A stretch of 64,000 nt of DNA from the NCBI RefSeq assembly GCF_025790165.1, contig NZ_CP094970.1:1922001-1986000 (forward strand). The letters are read 5' to 3'. The position numbers were made by a program, and so were the translations under genes. Below the pieces are notes generated by a model. The model saw only the letters and a program-made list of their open reading frames with translations, made no database searches and was not told the origin of the DNA. This stretch comes from Solicola gregarius. Lineage in GTDB: Bacteria > Actinomycetota > Actinomycetes > Propionibacteriales > Nocardioidaceae. Each line of letters starts with the position of its first letter. Position 1 is the stretch's first letter. Positions 44,050-52,576 of the stretch are shown one piece after another.

Positions 44050-44871
44050 CTACGCCAGGCGCTCACGTAGCCAGGCGATATCGGCGCCGTGTTCGTCCGC
44101 GTCACCAGGAGTCTCGCAGACCACCGGTGCCCCTGCATCCCGAACGACCCCGGCCAGCAGGTCGGGGTCGATCAGACCGGCGCCGAGATTGGCGTGCCGG
44201 TCGGCGCCGGAGTCGAACTCGTCGCGGCTGTCGTTGCAATGCACCAGGTCGATGCGGCCGGTGATCGCGCGTACGTCGTCGACAACGGTGTCCAACGGGT
44301 TGCCCCCCGCGTGCGCGTGGCAGGTGTCGAGGCAGAACCCCACCTGCTCGAAGCCCTCGGCCGCAGAGATCGCGTCCCATACCCGCGCGATCCGCTCCAG
44401 GTAGCGGGTCATGGCGTTGTCGCCGCCGGCGGTGTTCTCGATCAGCACGGGCAGCTTGATGTCGGTCGCGGCGATGGCCTTACGCCAGTTGTCGAAGCCC
44501 TTCTCGGGATCATCGGTCTTGTTGACGTGCCCACCGTGCACGATCAGTCCCTTGGCGCCGATCGAGGCGGCGGCGTCGACGTGCTGCTGGAGCAGCTTGC
44601 GGCTGGGGATCCGGATCCGGTTGTTGGTGGTGGCGACGTTGATCAGGTACGGCGCGTGGACGTAGAGATCGATCCCGGCCGCCTCCGCATCGGCCTTGAG
44701 CCCCTCCGAGCCGCCGGCGTGCGCCCACTCCGGGCCCTTGTAACCCTGCGGGTCACCGAGGAAGATCTGCACGAGGTCGGCACCTCGCGCTCTCGCCTCG
44801 GCGATCGGGTCGGTCTGGTCGACGTGGGCACCGATCGAGACGGCGTCGGAGGTGCTGCCGGCGGAGGTCAT
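44050..44871 (-). CDS. Endonuclease IV (deoxyribonuclease IV)
   Basis: The 273-residue TIM-barrel protein is an Nfo-type AP endonuclease for base excision repair. Family features include IGAHV at the start, [49 protein letters not shown] and [20 protein letters not shown], which hold the zinc-binding His, Glu and Asp residues. The ATG at 44871 is 89 bp from the divergent iron-lipoprotein gene. Confidence 0.92.
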   Translation of the reverse strand: MTSAGSTSDAVSIGAHVDQTDPIAEARARGADLVQIFLGDPQGYKGPEWAHAGGSEGLKADAEAAGIDLYVHAPYLINVATTNNRIRIPSRKLLQQHVDAAASIGAKGLIVHGGHVNKTDDPEKGFDNWRKAIAATDIKLPVLIENTAGGDNAMTRYLERIARVWDAISAAEGFEQVGFCLDTCHAHAGGNPLDTVVDDVRAITGRIDLVHCNDSRDEFDSGADRHANLGAGLIDPDLLAGVVRDAGAPVVCETPGDADEHGADIAWLRERLA

Positions 44872-44944
44872 GGCACCACTGTAGGGATTGCCGCCGACGT
44901 ACGCGTCGGGCGGACCGACGGGGTAGCGACCGGCCGATCGGTGC

Positions 44945-44959
44945 AGGTTAGCCTTACCT
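44945..44959 (+). promoter_or_regulatory. DtxR/IdeR box before the siderophore lipoprotein
   Basis: AGGTTAGCCTTACCT (44945-44959) matches the iron-box consensus TTAGGTTAGSCTAACCTAA with the right arm varied at one base. It covers TAGCCT (44949-44954), which is 6 nt before the ATG at 44961. Iron repression by a DtxR/IdeR protein is inferred. Confidence 0.75.
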
Positions 44960-44960
44960 C

Positions 44961-45953
44961 ATGAATTTTGCCGTACGCCGCACCGCGGCCCTCCTCGCCA
45001 CCGGCCTGTTCGCGCTCGCAGGTTGCGGATCCGACTCGTCCGACGCTGACTCCGGTGGCGGCGCGACCGGCGATGCCTCTGCGTACCCGGTGACCGTGGA
45101 GACCTCGTTCGGATCGGTCGAGATCGAGGAACCGCCGGAGCGGGTCGTCACGATCGGGTTCAGCGACCAGGACTTCGCCCTCGCGCTCGGCGTCGAACCC
45201 GTCGGCGTACGGGAGTTCCTCGGGTACGACGCGCCGAACCGGCCATGGGCGCCGGTGAGCGTACGGGGCAAGGAGATCCCGACCGTCGGAGCCGAGGAGC
45301 TCGATGTCGAGGACGTCGCGGCGTTGCAGCCCGACCTGATCCTTGGACTGAACTCCTACATCGACGAGCAGACGTACGACCTGCTCGACGACATCGCGCC
45401 GACGGTTGCCGAACCCGAGACCGCCGCTCCGACGTGGCAGGACCAGACGCTGACCACCGGAAAGGCGCTCGGGCTCGAGGACGAGGCCGAGGCGCTCGTG
45501 GCGGAGACGAAGCAGAGGTTCGCGACGGTGCGCGAGGAGCATCCCGAGTTCGACGGTGCGAGTGCCGCGTTCGGATTCGGCGTCGGGTCCGGCGCGGTGT
45601 ACGCGATGGGTACCGACGACTACCGCACCGGGTGGCTCACCGACCTCGGCTTCGAGCTGCCCGATAAGAGTGGCGAGCTGAGCGAGGAGAAGCTGGAACC
45701 GCTCGACCAGGACGTTCTCGCGATCGAAGCCGCCAACCAGGATCTCACCGGCAGCGAGCTGTTCCAGAGCCTCGACGTCGTCGAGTCGAACCGCACCGTC
45801 GACCTCGGTCAGTTCTCCGACGACTTCGCGGGCGCGCTCGGCTTCAACAGTCCGCTGAGCCTGCCGTACGTACTCGAGGTGGCGGTGCCGCGGCTGGCGG
45901 CGGCGACCGACGACGACCCGTCGACCAAGCCCGCGCCATACCCGAAGGACTAG
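44961..45953 (+). CDS. Iron-siderophore ABC transporter substrate-binding lipoprotein
   Basis: The 330-residue protein has a lipoprotein signal peptide with lipobox LAGC (about residues 19-22) and a class III periplasmic-binding fold: PPERVVTIGFSDQDFALALG, EELDVEDVAALQPDLILGLN and WLTDLGFELPDKSGELSEEK. It captures ferric siderophore outside the membrane. No permease or ATPase genes follow, so it must use a transporter encoded elsewhere. The start is next to an iron box. Confidence 0.9.
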   Translation: MNFAVRRTAALLATGLFALAGCGSDSSDADSGGGATGDASAYPVTVETSFGSVEIEEPPERVVTIGFSDQDFALALGVEPVGVREFLGYDAPNRPWAPVSVRGKEIPTVGAEELDVEDVAALQPDLILGLNSYIDEQTYDLLDDIAPTVAEPETAAPTWQDQTLTTGKALGLEDEAEALVAETKQRFATVREEHPEFDGASAAFGFGVGSGAVYAMGTDDYRTGWLTDLGFELPDKSGELSEEKLEPLDQDVLAIEAANQDLTGSELFQSLDVVESNRTVDLGQFSDDFAGALGFNSPLSLPYVLEVAVPRLAAATDDDPSTKPAPYPKD

Positions 45954-45956
45954 TCC

Positions 45957-46053
45957 CGCTGACGAGAGAATCCCGGCCCTCCGAGGAGAGGATTCTGGCC
46001 GCCGGAGCGGGCCAGAAGTCTCTCGTCGAGGGGCCGGGAATCTCTCGTCAGCG
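45957..46053. terminator. Long bidirectional stem-loop between lipoprotein gene and rplI
   Basis: A 23-nt arm at 45957-45979 (CGCTGACGAGAGAATCCCGG...) pairs with 46031-46053 with one mismatch. A second imperfect stem lies inside (CGAGGAGAGGATTCTGGCC facing GGCCAGAAGTCTCTCGTCG). It separates convergent genes. Confidence 0.8.
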
Positions 46054-46058
46054 TTGGG

Positions 46059-46508
46059 TCAGCTGGCCGCGGCGACATCGAGGGCCAGCTTGGCCGACAC
46101 CTCGTCGTGGATCGAGACCGTGACCGTATGGCCACCGATCGACTTGATCGCGTTGCCGACCTCGATGCGACGCTTGTCGACGTCGATGCCGGTCTGGTCC
46201 TTGAGCGCGGCGGCGATCTCGGAGACCGTCACCGAGCCGAACAGCCGGCCGCCCTCGCCGACCCGCTCGCGGAGCTTAAGCGTGACGCCCTCGATCTGCG
46301 CCCGGATCTCCTCGGCATGGGCGACATCGCGGACCTCGCGGACCGTGCGTGCCTTCTTGATCGAGTCGATCTGCTTCTCGGCGCCGCGGGTCCAGCGCAG
46401 CGCGTACCCGCGCGGCATCAGGAAGTTGCGACCGTAACCGTCCTTGACCTCGACGACATCGCCGGGTGCGCCGAGGTTCGCGACCTCGTGGGTGAGGATG
46501 AGCTTCAT
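46059..46508 (-). CDS. rplI: 50S ribosomal protein L9
   Basis: The 149-residue protein is L9, which binds 23S rRNA at the base of the L1 stalk. The N-terminal domain [20 protein letters not shown] and [17 protein letters not shown] is typical, followed by the long linker helix and C-terminal domain. It is the last gene of the rpsF-ssb-rpsR-rplI operon, 17 bp after rpsR. dnaB usually follows nearby but here is far away. Confidence 0.97.
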   Translation of the reverse strand: MKLILTHEVANLGAPGDVVEVKDGYGRNFLMPRGYALRWTRGAEKQIDSIKKARTVREVRDVAHAEEIRAQIEGVTLKLRERVGEGGRLFGSVTVSEIAAALKDQTGIDVDKRRIEVGNAIKSIGGHTVTVSIHDEVSAKLALDVAAAS

Positions 46509-46525
46509 CGTTATCTCCTCTGCGC

Positions 46526-46762
46526 TCAGCGGGTGGTCGAGGTGTACGGCAGCAGCGCCATCTCGCGGGCGTTCTTGATCGCGGTGGCGATCTTGCGCTG
46601 CTCCTGGACGGACACGCCGGTCACGCGACGGGCGCGGATCTTGCCCCGGTCGGAGATGAACTTGCGCAGCAGCGCGGTGTCCTTGTAATCGATATAGGTC
46701 ACGCCCGCCGTGAGCAGAGGATTCTGCTTCTTCTTCGGCTTGCGGATGACTGGCTTAGCCAT
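46526..46762 (-). CDS. rpsR: 30S ribosomal protein S18 (zinc-free form)
   Basis: The 78-residue protein is S18: [33 protein letters not shown] and a basic tail. It lacks the CxxC zinc pairs, so it is the zinc-independent form found in several actinobacteria, often the copy induced when zinc is low; here it is in the main rpsF operon, so it may be the only or main copy. ATG 46762 has GGAGCACCACA upstream. Confidence 0.95.
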   Translation of the reverse strand: MAKPVIRKPKKKQNPLLTAGVTYIDYKDTALLRKFISDRGKIRARRVTGVSVQEQRKIATAIKNAREMALLPYTSTTR

Positions 46763-46823
46763 TGTGGTGCTCCTCGTTACTGAGCCCGGCCTTCGTGGCC
46801 GGAATGGTCTTGTGGATTGGGTG

Positions 46824-47378
46824 CTAGAACGGAGGCTCGTCGGACGAACCCGCCGGCGCGCTCCCCGACGCCCAGGGATCGCCCTGACCGCCACCGGAGT
46901 TGCCGCCGCCGGAGTTACCGCCACCGGCCGGGGCCGCCCACGGATCGTTCGCCGGAGCGGACTGCCCGCCGCCCCCGCCGGAGAAACCGCCGCCGCCCTG
47001 GCCGCCGCCGGAACGGCTGGCGCGGGTGACCTTGGCGGTCGCGCTACGCAGGCTCGGACCGACCTCGTCGACGTCGATCTCGGTGCTCTGGCCGCGGGAC
47101 CCGTCCTGACGCTCGAACTGACGGATCTTCAACCGGCCCTGAACGATGACGCGCATGCCCTTCTCGAGGGACTCCGCGACGTTCTCGGCGGCCTGGCGCC
47201 AGACCGCACACGACAGGAACAGCGTGTCGCCGTCCTTCCACTCACCCGACTGGCGGTCGAACTGCCGCGGAGTCGAGGCGATGCGGAAGTTGGCCACCGC
47301 CGCTCCGGACGGGGTGAAACGCAACTCGGGATGGTCGACGAGGTTGCCGACCACGGTGATGACGGTGTCGCCTGCCAT
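46824..47378 (-). CDS. ssb: Single-stranded DNA-binding protein
   Basis: The 184-residue protein has an OB fold ([45 protein letters not shown]) followed by a long Gly-rich linker with many GGG repeats and the acidic tip SSDEPPF, which recruits replication and repair partners. It is placed between rpsF and rpsR, the usual order. Confidence 0.97.
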   Translation of the reverse strand: MAGDTVITVVGNLVDHPELRFTPSGAAVANFRIASTPRQFDRQSGEWKDGDTLFLSCAVWRQAAENVAESLEKGMRVIVQGRLKIRQFERQDGSRGQSTEIDVDEVGPSLRSATAKVTRASRSGGGQGGGGFSGGGGGQSAPANDPWAAPAGGGNSGGGNSGGGQGDPWASGSAPAGSSDEPPF

Positions 47379-47476
47379 GAGGTCTCCGAAAGGTTGAGGG
47401 TCTGCTGCCTAGCAGTTAACCGCCTTCCGCCGACAGGTGGAAAGGTTCTCCACGGGCTGCGGTCGACGGCTGTGGA

Positions 47477-47767
47477 TTATCGGGCGTCCGGGCGTACGAC
47501 CTTCGTACGGATGACCGATTCCGACAGCGACATCTGGCGGTCGAGCTCCTTGACCGTCTCCGGCTTGGCACTGAACTCGACGACGGCGTAGATGCCCTCG
47601 GACTTCTTGTCGATCTCGTACGCGAGCCGGCGACGTCCCCAGACGTCGACGCTCTCGATCTCGCCGCCGTCCTGGCGCACGACATTGAGGTACTGATCAA
47701 GGTTGGGGGCGACGGTGCGCTCCTCGAGATCGGGATCGAGGATGACCATCAGCTCATAACGACGCAA
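47477..47767 (-). CDS. rpsF: 30S ribosomal protein S6
   Basis: The 96-residue protein is S6 ([40 protein letters not shown]). TTG at 47767 is chosen because AGGAGG lies about 11 nt upstream and the protein then begins (M)RRYELMVIL like its homologues; GTG at 47779 is in frame, but the ribosome site would touch it. It opens the rpsF-ssb-rpsR-rplI operon. A 7-bp stem lies 30 bp upstream. Confidence 0.93.
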   Translation of the reverse strand: MRRYELMVILDPDLEERTVAPNLDQYLNVVRQDGGEIESVDVWGRRRLAYEIDKKSEGIYAVVEFSAKPETVKELDRQMSLSESVIRTKVVRPDAR

Positions 47768-47796
47768 GGCGTACTCCACCTCCTACGGACTCTGCG

Positions 47797-47815
47797 GTCA
47801 CGGTCTCTCCGTGAC
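47797..47815 (-). promoter_or_regulatory. Hairpin in the rpsF leader
   Basis: GTCACGG (47797-47803), loop TCTCT, CCGTGAC (47809-47815) forms a 7-bp stem in the 5-prime leader of rpsF. S6:S18 autoregulatory leaders are known in other bacteria; here the hairpin holds a CCG on the transcribed strand, but the match to that motif was not tested. Confidence 0.3.
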
Positions 47816-47916
47816 AGGAGGGCGTTGCATCCGCTCGCGCGCATGGGCGTACGAGCATCCGAAGCAGTGTAGCCGGGCGAGGGCGCCCGAAGCCAATCGA
47901 GCGGCCTCCCGGCGCA

Positions 47917-50457
47917 CTACTCCTCGGCGATCGCCGTCAGTACGTCGAGCCGCGCGGCTCGCCGCGCGGGCAGCACGGCCGCGAACACCCCGACGACGGC
48001 CGCGATCACCACGAACAGCACGAGCTGTGTGACCGGGATCGACAGGGCGGTGAAGCCCTGGTCGACCATCGCGCGTTGCAGGACGATCCCGAACGCCACG
48101 CCCATCACGATGCCGAGCACCGCACCGAGCACCGCGATGGCGACCGACTCGAGTCGCACCATTCGGCGCAGCTGCCGTCTGGTCAGCCCGACGGCGCGGA
48201 GAAGTCCGATCTCGCGCGTACGCTCGATCACGCTCAGCGCGAGCGTGTTGATGATGCCGAGCACGGCGATCACGATCGCGAGCGCGAGCAGCGCGTACAC
48301 GAGCAGCAACAGCTGGTCGACCTGCGCGCGCTGCGTGTCGATGAAGTCGGCCTGATCCTGCACGGTCACGAGCGGCTCGTCCTCGACGACCCGGTCGAGC
48401 GCCGACTCGAGATCCGACGCCGAAACACCCTCGGCCGCATTCACGCTCGTGGTGAAGTCACGCCGCTCGATGTCGGCTCCCCGCAACGCGGAGTACGGCA
48501 CGAGTACGCCGCCGATGACGTTCGAGTCCTCGTAGATGCCCGCGATCTCCGCCCGCTGCTTACCCGACTGGAACGTCAACGTCACCCGGTCACCGACACT
48601 CAGGTTCCGGTCATCGGCCGTCGACTCGCTCACGGCGACCTCGCCGGATCCGACCTCCATCGAACCGGAGACCATCGGGAAGTCGTAGATCTGGTCGAGC
48701 TCGGCCGTCTCCGCACCGGTGATCGTCGCCGCGTCGCCGTCGAGATCCCCGAACGCGATCTGGGTGGCAGCGACCGCGCCGGCCTCGTCGAGCTTTCGTA
48801 CGTCATCGGTGATCTGCGGGCTGAACCCGGTGAACGTCGGGTTCGACAGCAGGAAGTCCGCCTGGAACTCCTCCTTGACCGACTTCTCGATCGAGGTGTT
48901 CAGGGAGGCTCCCAGGATGGAGATCGTGGTGACGAGGGCGAGCCCGATCATCAGCGCGGACGCGGTCGCCGCCGTACGCCGCGGGTTGCGCAGGGAGTTC
49001 TGTGTCGCGAGCCGGCCGACCATGCGGAACATCGGGCGGTACGCGAGCCCGAGCGCCCGCAGGACCGGTACGCCGAGCACCGGACTCAGCAGCGCCGCGG
49101 TCATCAGCAGACCGAAGACACCCGCGCCCACCTCGATCAGGCCCGACGTGCCCTCGCTGAGGAGCCCGACGACCAGCAGCGCAACACTCGCCGCGCCGAG
49201 CACGCAACCGACGATCACGCGTACGTGAATCGCCGACTCGGGCAGCGCCACGTCGTCACGGAGCGCGGCAACGGGCGCGATTCGCGATGCCCGCCGCGCG
49301 GGAAGGTACGCCGCGACCACCGTGACGATCATCCCGACGAGGTACGAGACGACGACGGTGCTCGCGCTGAACACCAGCGGCGTCTCGGAGAGATCGAGCC
49401 CGATCAGCGCGAACAGCGCGCGCAGCAGCGCCGCGAGGGCCCAGCCGATCAGCAGTCCGATCGTCGAACCTATGAAGCCGACGACGACCGCCTCCAGGAG
49501 CACCGACCGGGTGACCTGTCTCCGCGAAGCGCCGAGCGCCCGCAACAGGGCGAGCTCGCGGCTGCGTTGGGCGACCAGGATCGAGAAGGTGTTGACGATC
49601 AGGAACGTGCCGACGACGACCGCGATCGCCGCGAACACCAGCAGGATCGAGCTGAAGATGTCGAGGAAGGGGCCGATCGCGTCCTGGGTCTCGTCGCTGA
49701 CCGTGTCGCCGGTCACGGCCTCGAGGCCGTCCGGGATCGCGGCGGCGACCTCGTCGCGTAGCTCGTCCTGGCTCACCCCGGGGGCGGCGGTCACCGACAC
49801 GGTGTTGAACGCGTTGCGCCCGTTCAGGAAGATCTGCTGCGCGGTCGACGTATCGAAGAAGACCAGACTCGCACCCGCGAGCCCGCCGCCGCCGAACTCC
49901 GCCAGCCCGACGAGCTTCGCCGACAGGCGCGACCGTTCACCGGCACTCGTCATCGAGACGGTGTCGCCGATCTCGTACCCGGCGCGATCGGCGGTGCTCT
50001 CGTCGACCGCAACCTCGTCCGGGCCGCTTGGGGCCTTGCCCTCGGAGATCGTGACCGCGGGCTCGCCGGTCATCGCGGGCGCGTCGTCGTAGTTGAAGGA
50101 CAGGGTCGGTGCTCCCTGCCCGCCGACGATCTTGTCGTCGGAGTCGAGCAGGAAGAGGTCCTGCCCCTGCACCGAGCCGTCGGCCCGCTCGGCATCGGGC
50201 ACGTCGCGCAGCTCGGCGACCAACGATGCGGGGATCGTACGCGCGTCGACGGAGCCGAACGTGTTGTCCGTCTCGCTGACCGGGCGGACGGTCACATCCG
50301 GCGACGAGCCCTCGACGATCCCGTCGAAGCTCGCGCGCATGGTGTCGGTGAAGATCAACGAGCCGGCGACGAACGCGACGCCGAGCACGATCGCGAGGGC
50401 GCTCAGTGCCAGGCGTACCTTGCGGGCGAGGAGGTTGCGGAACGTTACGCGCAGCAT
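47917..50457 (-). CDS. MacB/FtsX-type ABC transporter permease
   Basis: The 846-residue membrane protein has the FtsX-like double arrangement: an N-terminal helix (RKVRLALSALAIVLGVAFVA), a large extracytoplasmic domain (residues about 45-250), three helices, then a second helix set, another outer domain and a final three-helix bundle with ERTREIGLLRAVGLTRRQLR. Such permeases export peptides, lipids or lipoproteins, or signal across the membrane. The ATPase gene lies 4 bp upstream. Confidence 0.9.
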   Translation of the reverse strand: MLRVTFRNLLARKVRLALSALAIVLGVAFVAGSLIFTDTMRASFDGIVEGSSPDVTVRPVSETDNTFGSVDARTIPASLVAELRDVPDAERADGSVQGQDLFLLDSDDKIVGGQGAPTLSFNYDDAPAMTGEPAVTISEGKAPSGPDEVAVDESTADRAGYEIGDTVSMTSAGERSRLSAKLVGLAEFGGGGLAGASLVFFDTSTAQQIFLNGRNAFNTVSVTAAPGVSQDELRDEVAAAIPDGLEAVTGDTVSDETQDAIGPFLDIFSSILLVFAAIAVVVGTFLIVNTFSILVAQRSRELALLRALGASRRQVTRSVLLEAVVVGFIGSTIGLLIGWALAALLRALFALIGLDLSETPLVFSASTVVVSYLVGMIVTVVAAYLPARRASRIAPVAALRDDVALPESAIHVRVIVGCVLGAASVALLVVGLLSEGTSGLIEVGAGVFGLLMTAALLSPVLGVPVLRALGLAYRPMFRMVGRLATQNSLRNPRRTAATASALMIGLALVTTISILGASLNTSIEKSVKEEFQADFLLSNPTFTGFSPQITDDVRKLDEAGAVAATQIAFGDLDGDAATITGAETAELDQIYDFPMVSGSMEVGSGEVAVSESTADDRNLSVGDRVTLTFQSGKQRAEIAGIYEDSNVIGGVLVPYSALRGADIERRDFTTSVNAAEGVSASDLESALDRVVEDEPLVTVQDQADFIDTQRAQVDQLLLLVYALLALAIVIAVLGIINTLALSVIERTREIGLLRAVGLTRRQLRRMVRLESVAIAVLGAVLGIVMGVAFGIVLQRAMVDQGFTALSIPVTQLVLFVVIAAVVGVFAAVLPARRAARLDVLTAIAEE

Positions 50458-50461
50458 CGGA

Positions 50462-51220
50462 CTACGCGCTCATCGCGCGGGTCTGGATCGCGGCCATCTG
50501 CTCGAGGACGCGCTCGGCGTTCGGCTCGCGGATCTCGTCGACGATCTGGCCGTCGGCGAGAAAGATCACCCGGTCGGAGTACGACGCCGCAACCGGGTCG
50601 TGGGTGACCATGACGACGGTCTGGCCGAACTCGCGCACGCTTCGTTGCAGGAAGCCGAGCACCTCCGCGCCCGAGGTGCTGTCGAGGTTGCCGGTCGGTT
50701 CGTCGGCGAAGACGATCGACGGTCGCGACACCAGTGCACGTGCACAGGCGACCCGCTGCTGCTGACCCCCCGACAATGCGTTGGGTCGGTGGTCGAGTCG
50801 ATCTCGTAGTCCGACGGTGTCGATGACCGAGTCGAACCAGTCGCTGTCCGGCTTACGTCCGGCGATCGACAACGGCAGCAGGATGTTCTCCTCGGCCGTC
50901 AGCGTCGGTACGAGGTTGAACGCCTGGAAGACGAAGCCGACCTCCTCGCGTCGCAGCTTGGTGAGCGCGTTGTCGCCGAGGGATCCGAGCTCGGTCTCAC
51001 CGATGACGATCGTGCCCGCGGTCGCGTTGTCGAGTGCGGCGAGTAGGTGCATCAAGGTCGACTTGCCCGACCCCGACGGACCCATGATCGAGGTGAACTC
51101 GCCCGCGTACAGGTCGACGCTGACGTCGTCGAGTGCGCGTACTACTGCCTCACCGGTGCCATACGTCTTGGACAGCCCGGCTGCGCGAGCCGCGACACGG
51201 CGTTCGTCGGAATCGGTCAT
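50462..51220 (-). CDS. MacB-type ABC transporter ATPase (LolD/SalX family)
   Basis: The 252-residue ATPase has Walker A GPSGSGKSTL, signature LSGGQQQRVACARAL, Walker B IVFADEPTGNLD and the switch His in MVTHDP. GGGGGAGGACTCA precedes the ATG at 51220. It pairs with the large permease. The neighbouring gene is an Erm-like rRNA methyltransferase, which could mean a macrolide or peptide context, though this is only suggestive. Confidence 0.93.
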   Translation of the reverse strand: MTDSDERRVAARAAGLSKTYGTGEAVVRALDDVSVDLYAGEFTSIMGPSGSGKSTLMHLLAALDNATAGTIVIGETELGSLGDNALTKLRREEVGFVFQAFNLVPTLTAEENILLPLSIAGRKPDSDWFDSVIDTVGLRDRLDHRPNALSGGQQQRVACARALVSRPSIVFADEPTGNLDSTSGAEVLGFLQRSVREFGQTVVMVTHDPVAASYSDRVIFLADGQIVDEIREPNAERVLEQMAAIQTRAMSA

Positions 51221-51301
51221 TGAGTCCTCCCCCAGATGCGATGGCACAACGGTAGCGATGCGCCCGTTCCCCGGCCATCCCCCAAAGGTCGCGCGCGGTC
51301 G

Positions 51302-51847
51302 CTACCGTCGTCGGATTCGCAGCACTACCGAGTCGACCTTGGGCGGTGGGTTGAACGCCTTTCGTGGAATGGACATGCCCAGCTCGAACGTGTACCGCCC
51401 GGCGTGCCGGCCGACGGGCTCGCGTACGAGCCGCTTCGCTGCGGCGCGCTGCAGCACCAGGTCTGCGGAATGCAGCGCCGGCAGGGAGAGCAGCCGGCGT
51501 ACGAGCTGTGTGGTCAGGTTGTACGGCGGACTCGCGACTACCTGGAACGGCTTGCGCGGCCACCGCAGCTCGGCAATGTCGGCGCGTACGACGGTGACCG
51601 CATCGCCGGCGAAGCGGTCTCGAAGCGCGGCCGCCCGATCACGGTTGAGCTCGACGGCAATGACCCGCGCACCGCGGCGTACCAGCGGCTCCGTCAGGGC
51701 ACCGTTGCCGGCACCCACGTCGACAACGAGCCGACCGCCCAGGTCCGAGGACGCGACGACCGACTCTGCCCACTCAGGCTGGAGCGGATGCCATCCCCAG
51801 GACCGTCGGGTGGATCTGCGGTGCTGCCGCTGCCCGTACCCGGACAC
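51302..51847 (-). CDS. Erm-like rRNA adenine N6-methyltransferase, short form
   Basis: The 181-residue protein has a KsgA/Erm Rossmann domain: RSWGWHPLQPEWAESVVASS, motif I VVDVGAGNGALTEPL, VIAVELN and the target-base motif SPPYNLTT (usual N/SPPY). It ends just after PPPKVDSVVLRIRR, without the C-terminal helical domain of typical 250-residue Erm enzymes. The mycobacterial Erm(37) is also this short. So it may methylate 23S rRNA A2058 and give macrolide tolerance, but RsmA-like or other targets are possible. Confidence 0.82.
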   Translation of the reverse strand: MSGYGQRQHRRSTRRSWGWHPLQPEWAESVVASSDLGGRLVVDVGAGNGALTEPLVRRGARVIAVELNRDRAAALRDRFAGDAVTVVRADIAELRWPRKPFQVVASPPYNLTTQLVRRLLSLPALHSADLVLQRAAAKRLVREPVGRHAGRYTFELGMSIPRKAFNPPPKVDSVVLRIRRR

Positions 51848-51997
51848 GACGCACCATCGTGAACATGCTCATGGCGAAACCGTACGAATTCGGGATCGAT
51901 GCGGACAACGGGTTTTCTCGCGGCCGAACCTCGCGCGCACCCTCGATCAGATGCGATCGTGACGTAACGATCGGCTCGGGTCCGGACATGGGGGGAT

Positions 51998-52576
51998 ATG
52001 AGCGAGGTGGCCCGATTCCAGCGCCTGTACGAGGCGAACTTCACCCCGCTGCTGGGTTACGCCCTGCGCCGGGTCTCGTCGCCCGAGGACGCGGCCGACG
52101 CCGTCGGGGAGACCTTCCTCGTGGCCTGGCGGCGCGCGGAGCAGGTGCCGGAAGGGGATGAGGCGCGGCTGTGGCTGTACGGCGTGTGTCGCCGGGTGCT
52201 CGCCAACCACAATCGCGGCAACACTCGGCGTACGCGACTCGGCGCGCGTCTTCGCGCGACGCTCGCGGAGCAGACGATCCCGGATCCGGCCGGCGATGTC
52301 GCGCTCTCGGTGACGGTACGCGCGGCGCTGGCGAGACTGCGCCCGGCCGACCGGGAGCTGCTGCAACTGTCGTCCTGGGAGCACCTCGAGCCGCGCGAGA
52401 TCGCGGTTGTGCTCGGCGTCTCGGCCCGCTCGGCCAGGACCCGGCTGTCGCGTGCACGACAGCGCTTGCGGACCGAGCTCGACGGAAACGATCCACGCGA
52501 GGCCGGACATGTACTCCACGACCGAGCGGCGGCACCGCCGCCGCAATCTCGACTCGCACCGGAGGAGGAGCGATGA
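51998..52576 (+). CDS. ECF sigma factor
   Basis: The 192-residue sigma-70 family protein has region 2 (FQRLYEANFTPLLGYALRRV, then FLVAWRRAEQVPEGDEARLW) and region 4 (LLQLSSWEHLEPREIAVVLG, SARTRLSRARQRLRTEL). Its stop overlaps the start of the next gene (ATGA), a typical sigma/anti-sigma arrangement. The ATG is close to the -10-like AT region at 51955; no promoter motif for itself is recognised. Confidence 0.87.
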   Translation: MSEVARFQRLYEANFTPLLGYALRRVSSPEDAADAVGETFLVAWRRAEQVPEGDEARLWLYGVCRRVLANHNRGNTRRTRLGARLRATLAEQTIPDPAGDVALSVTVRAALARLRPADRELLQLSSWEHLEPREIAVVLGVSARSARTRLSRARQRLRTELDGNDPREAGHVLHDRAAAPPPQSRLAPEEER

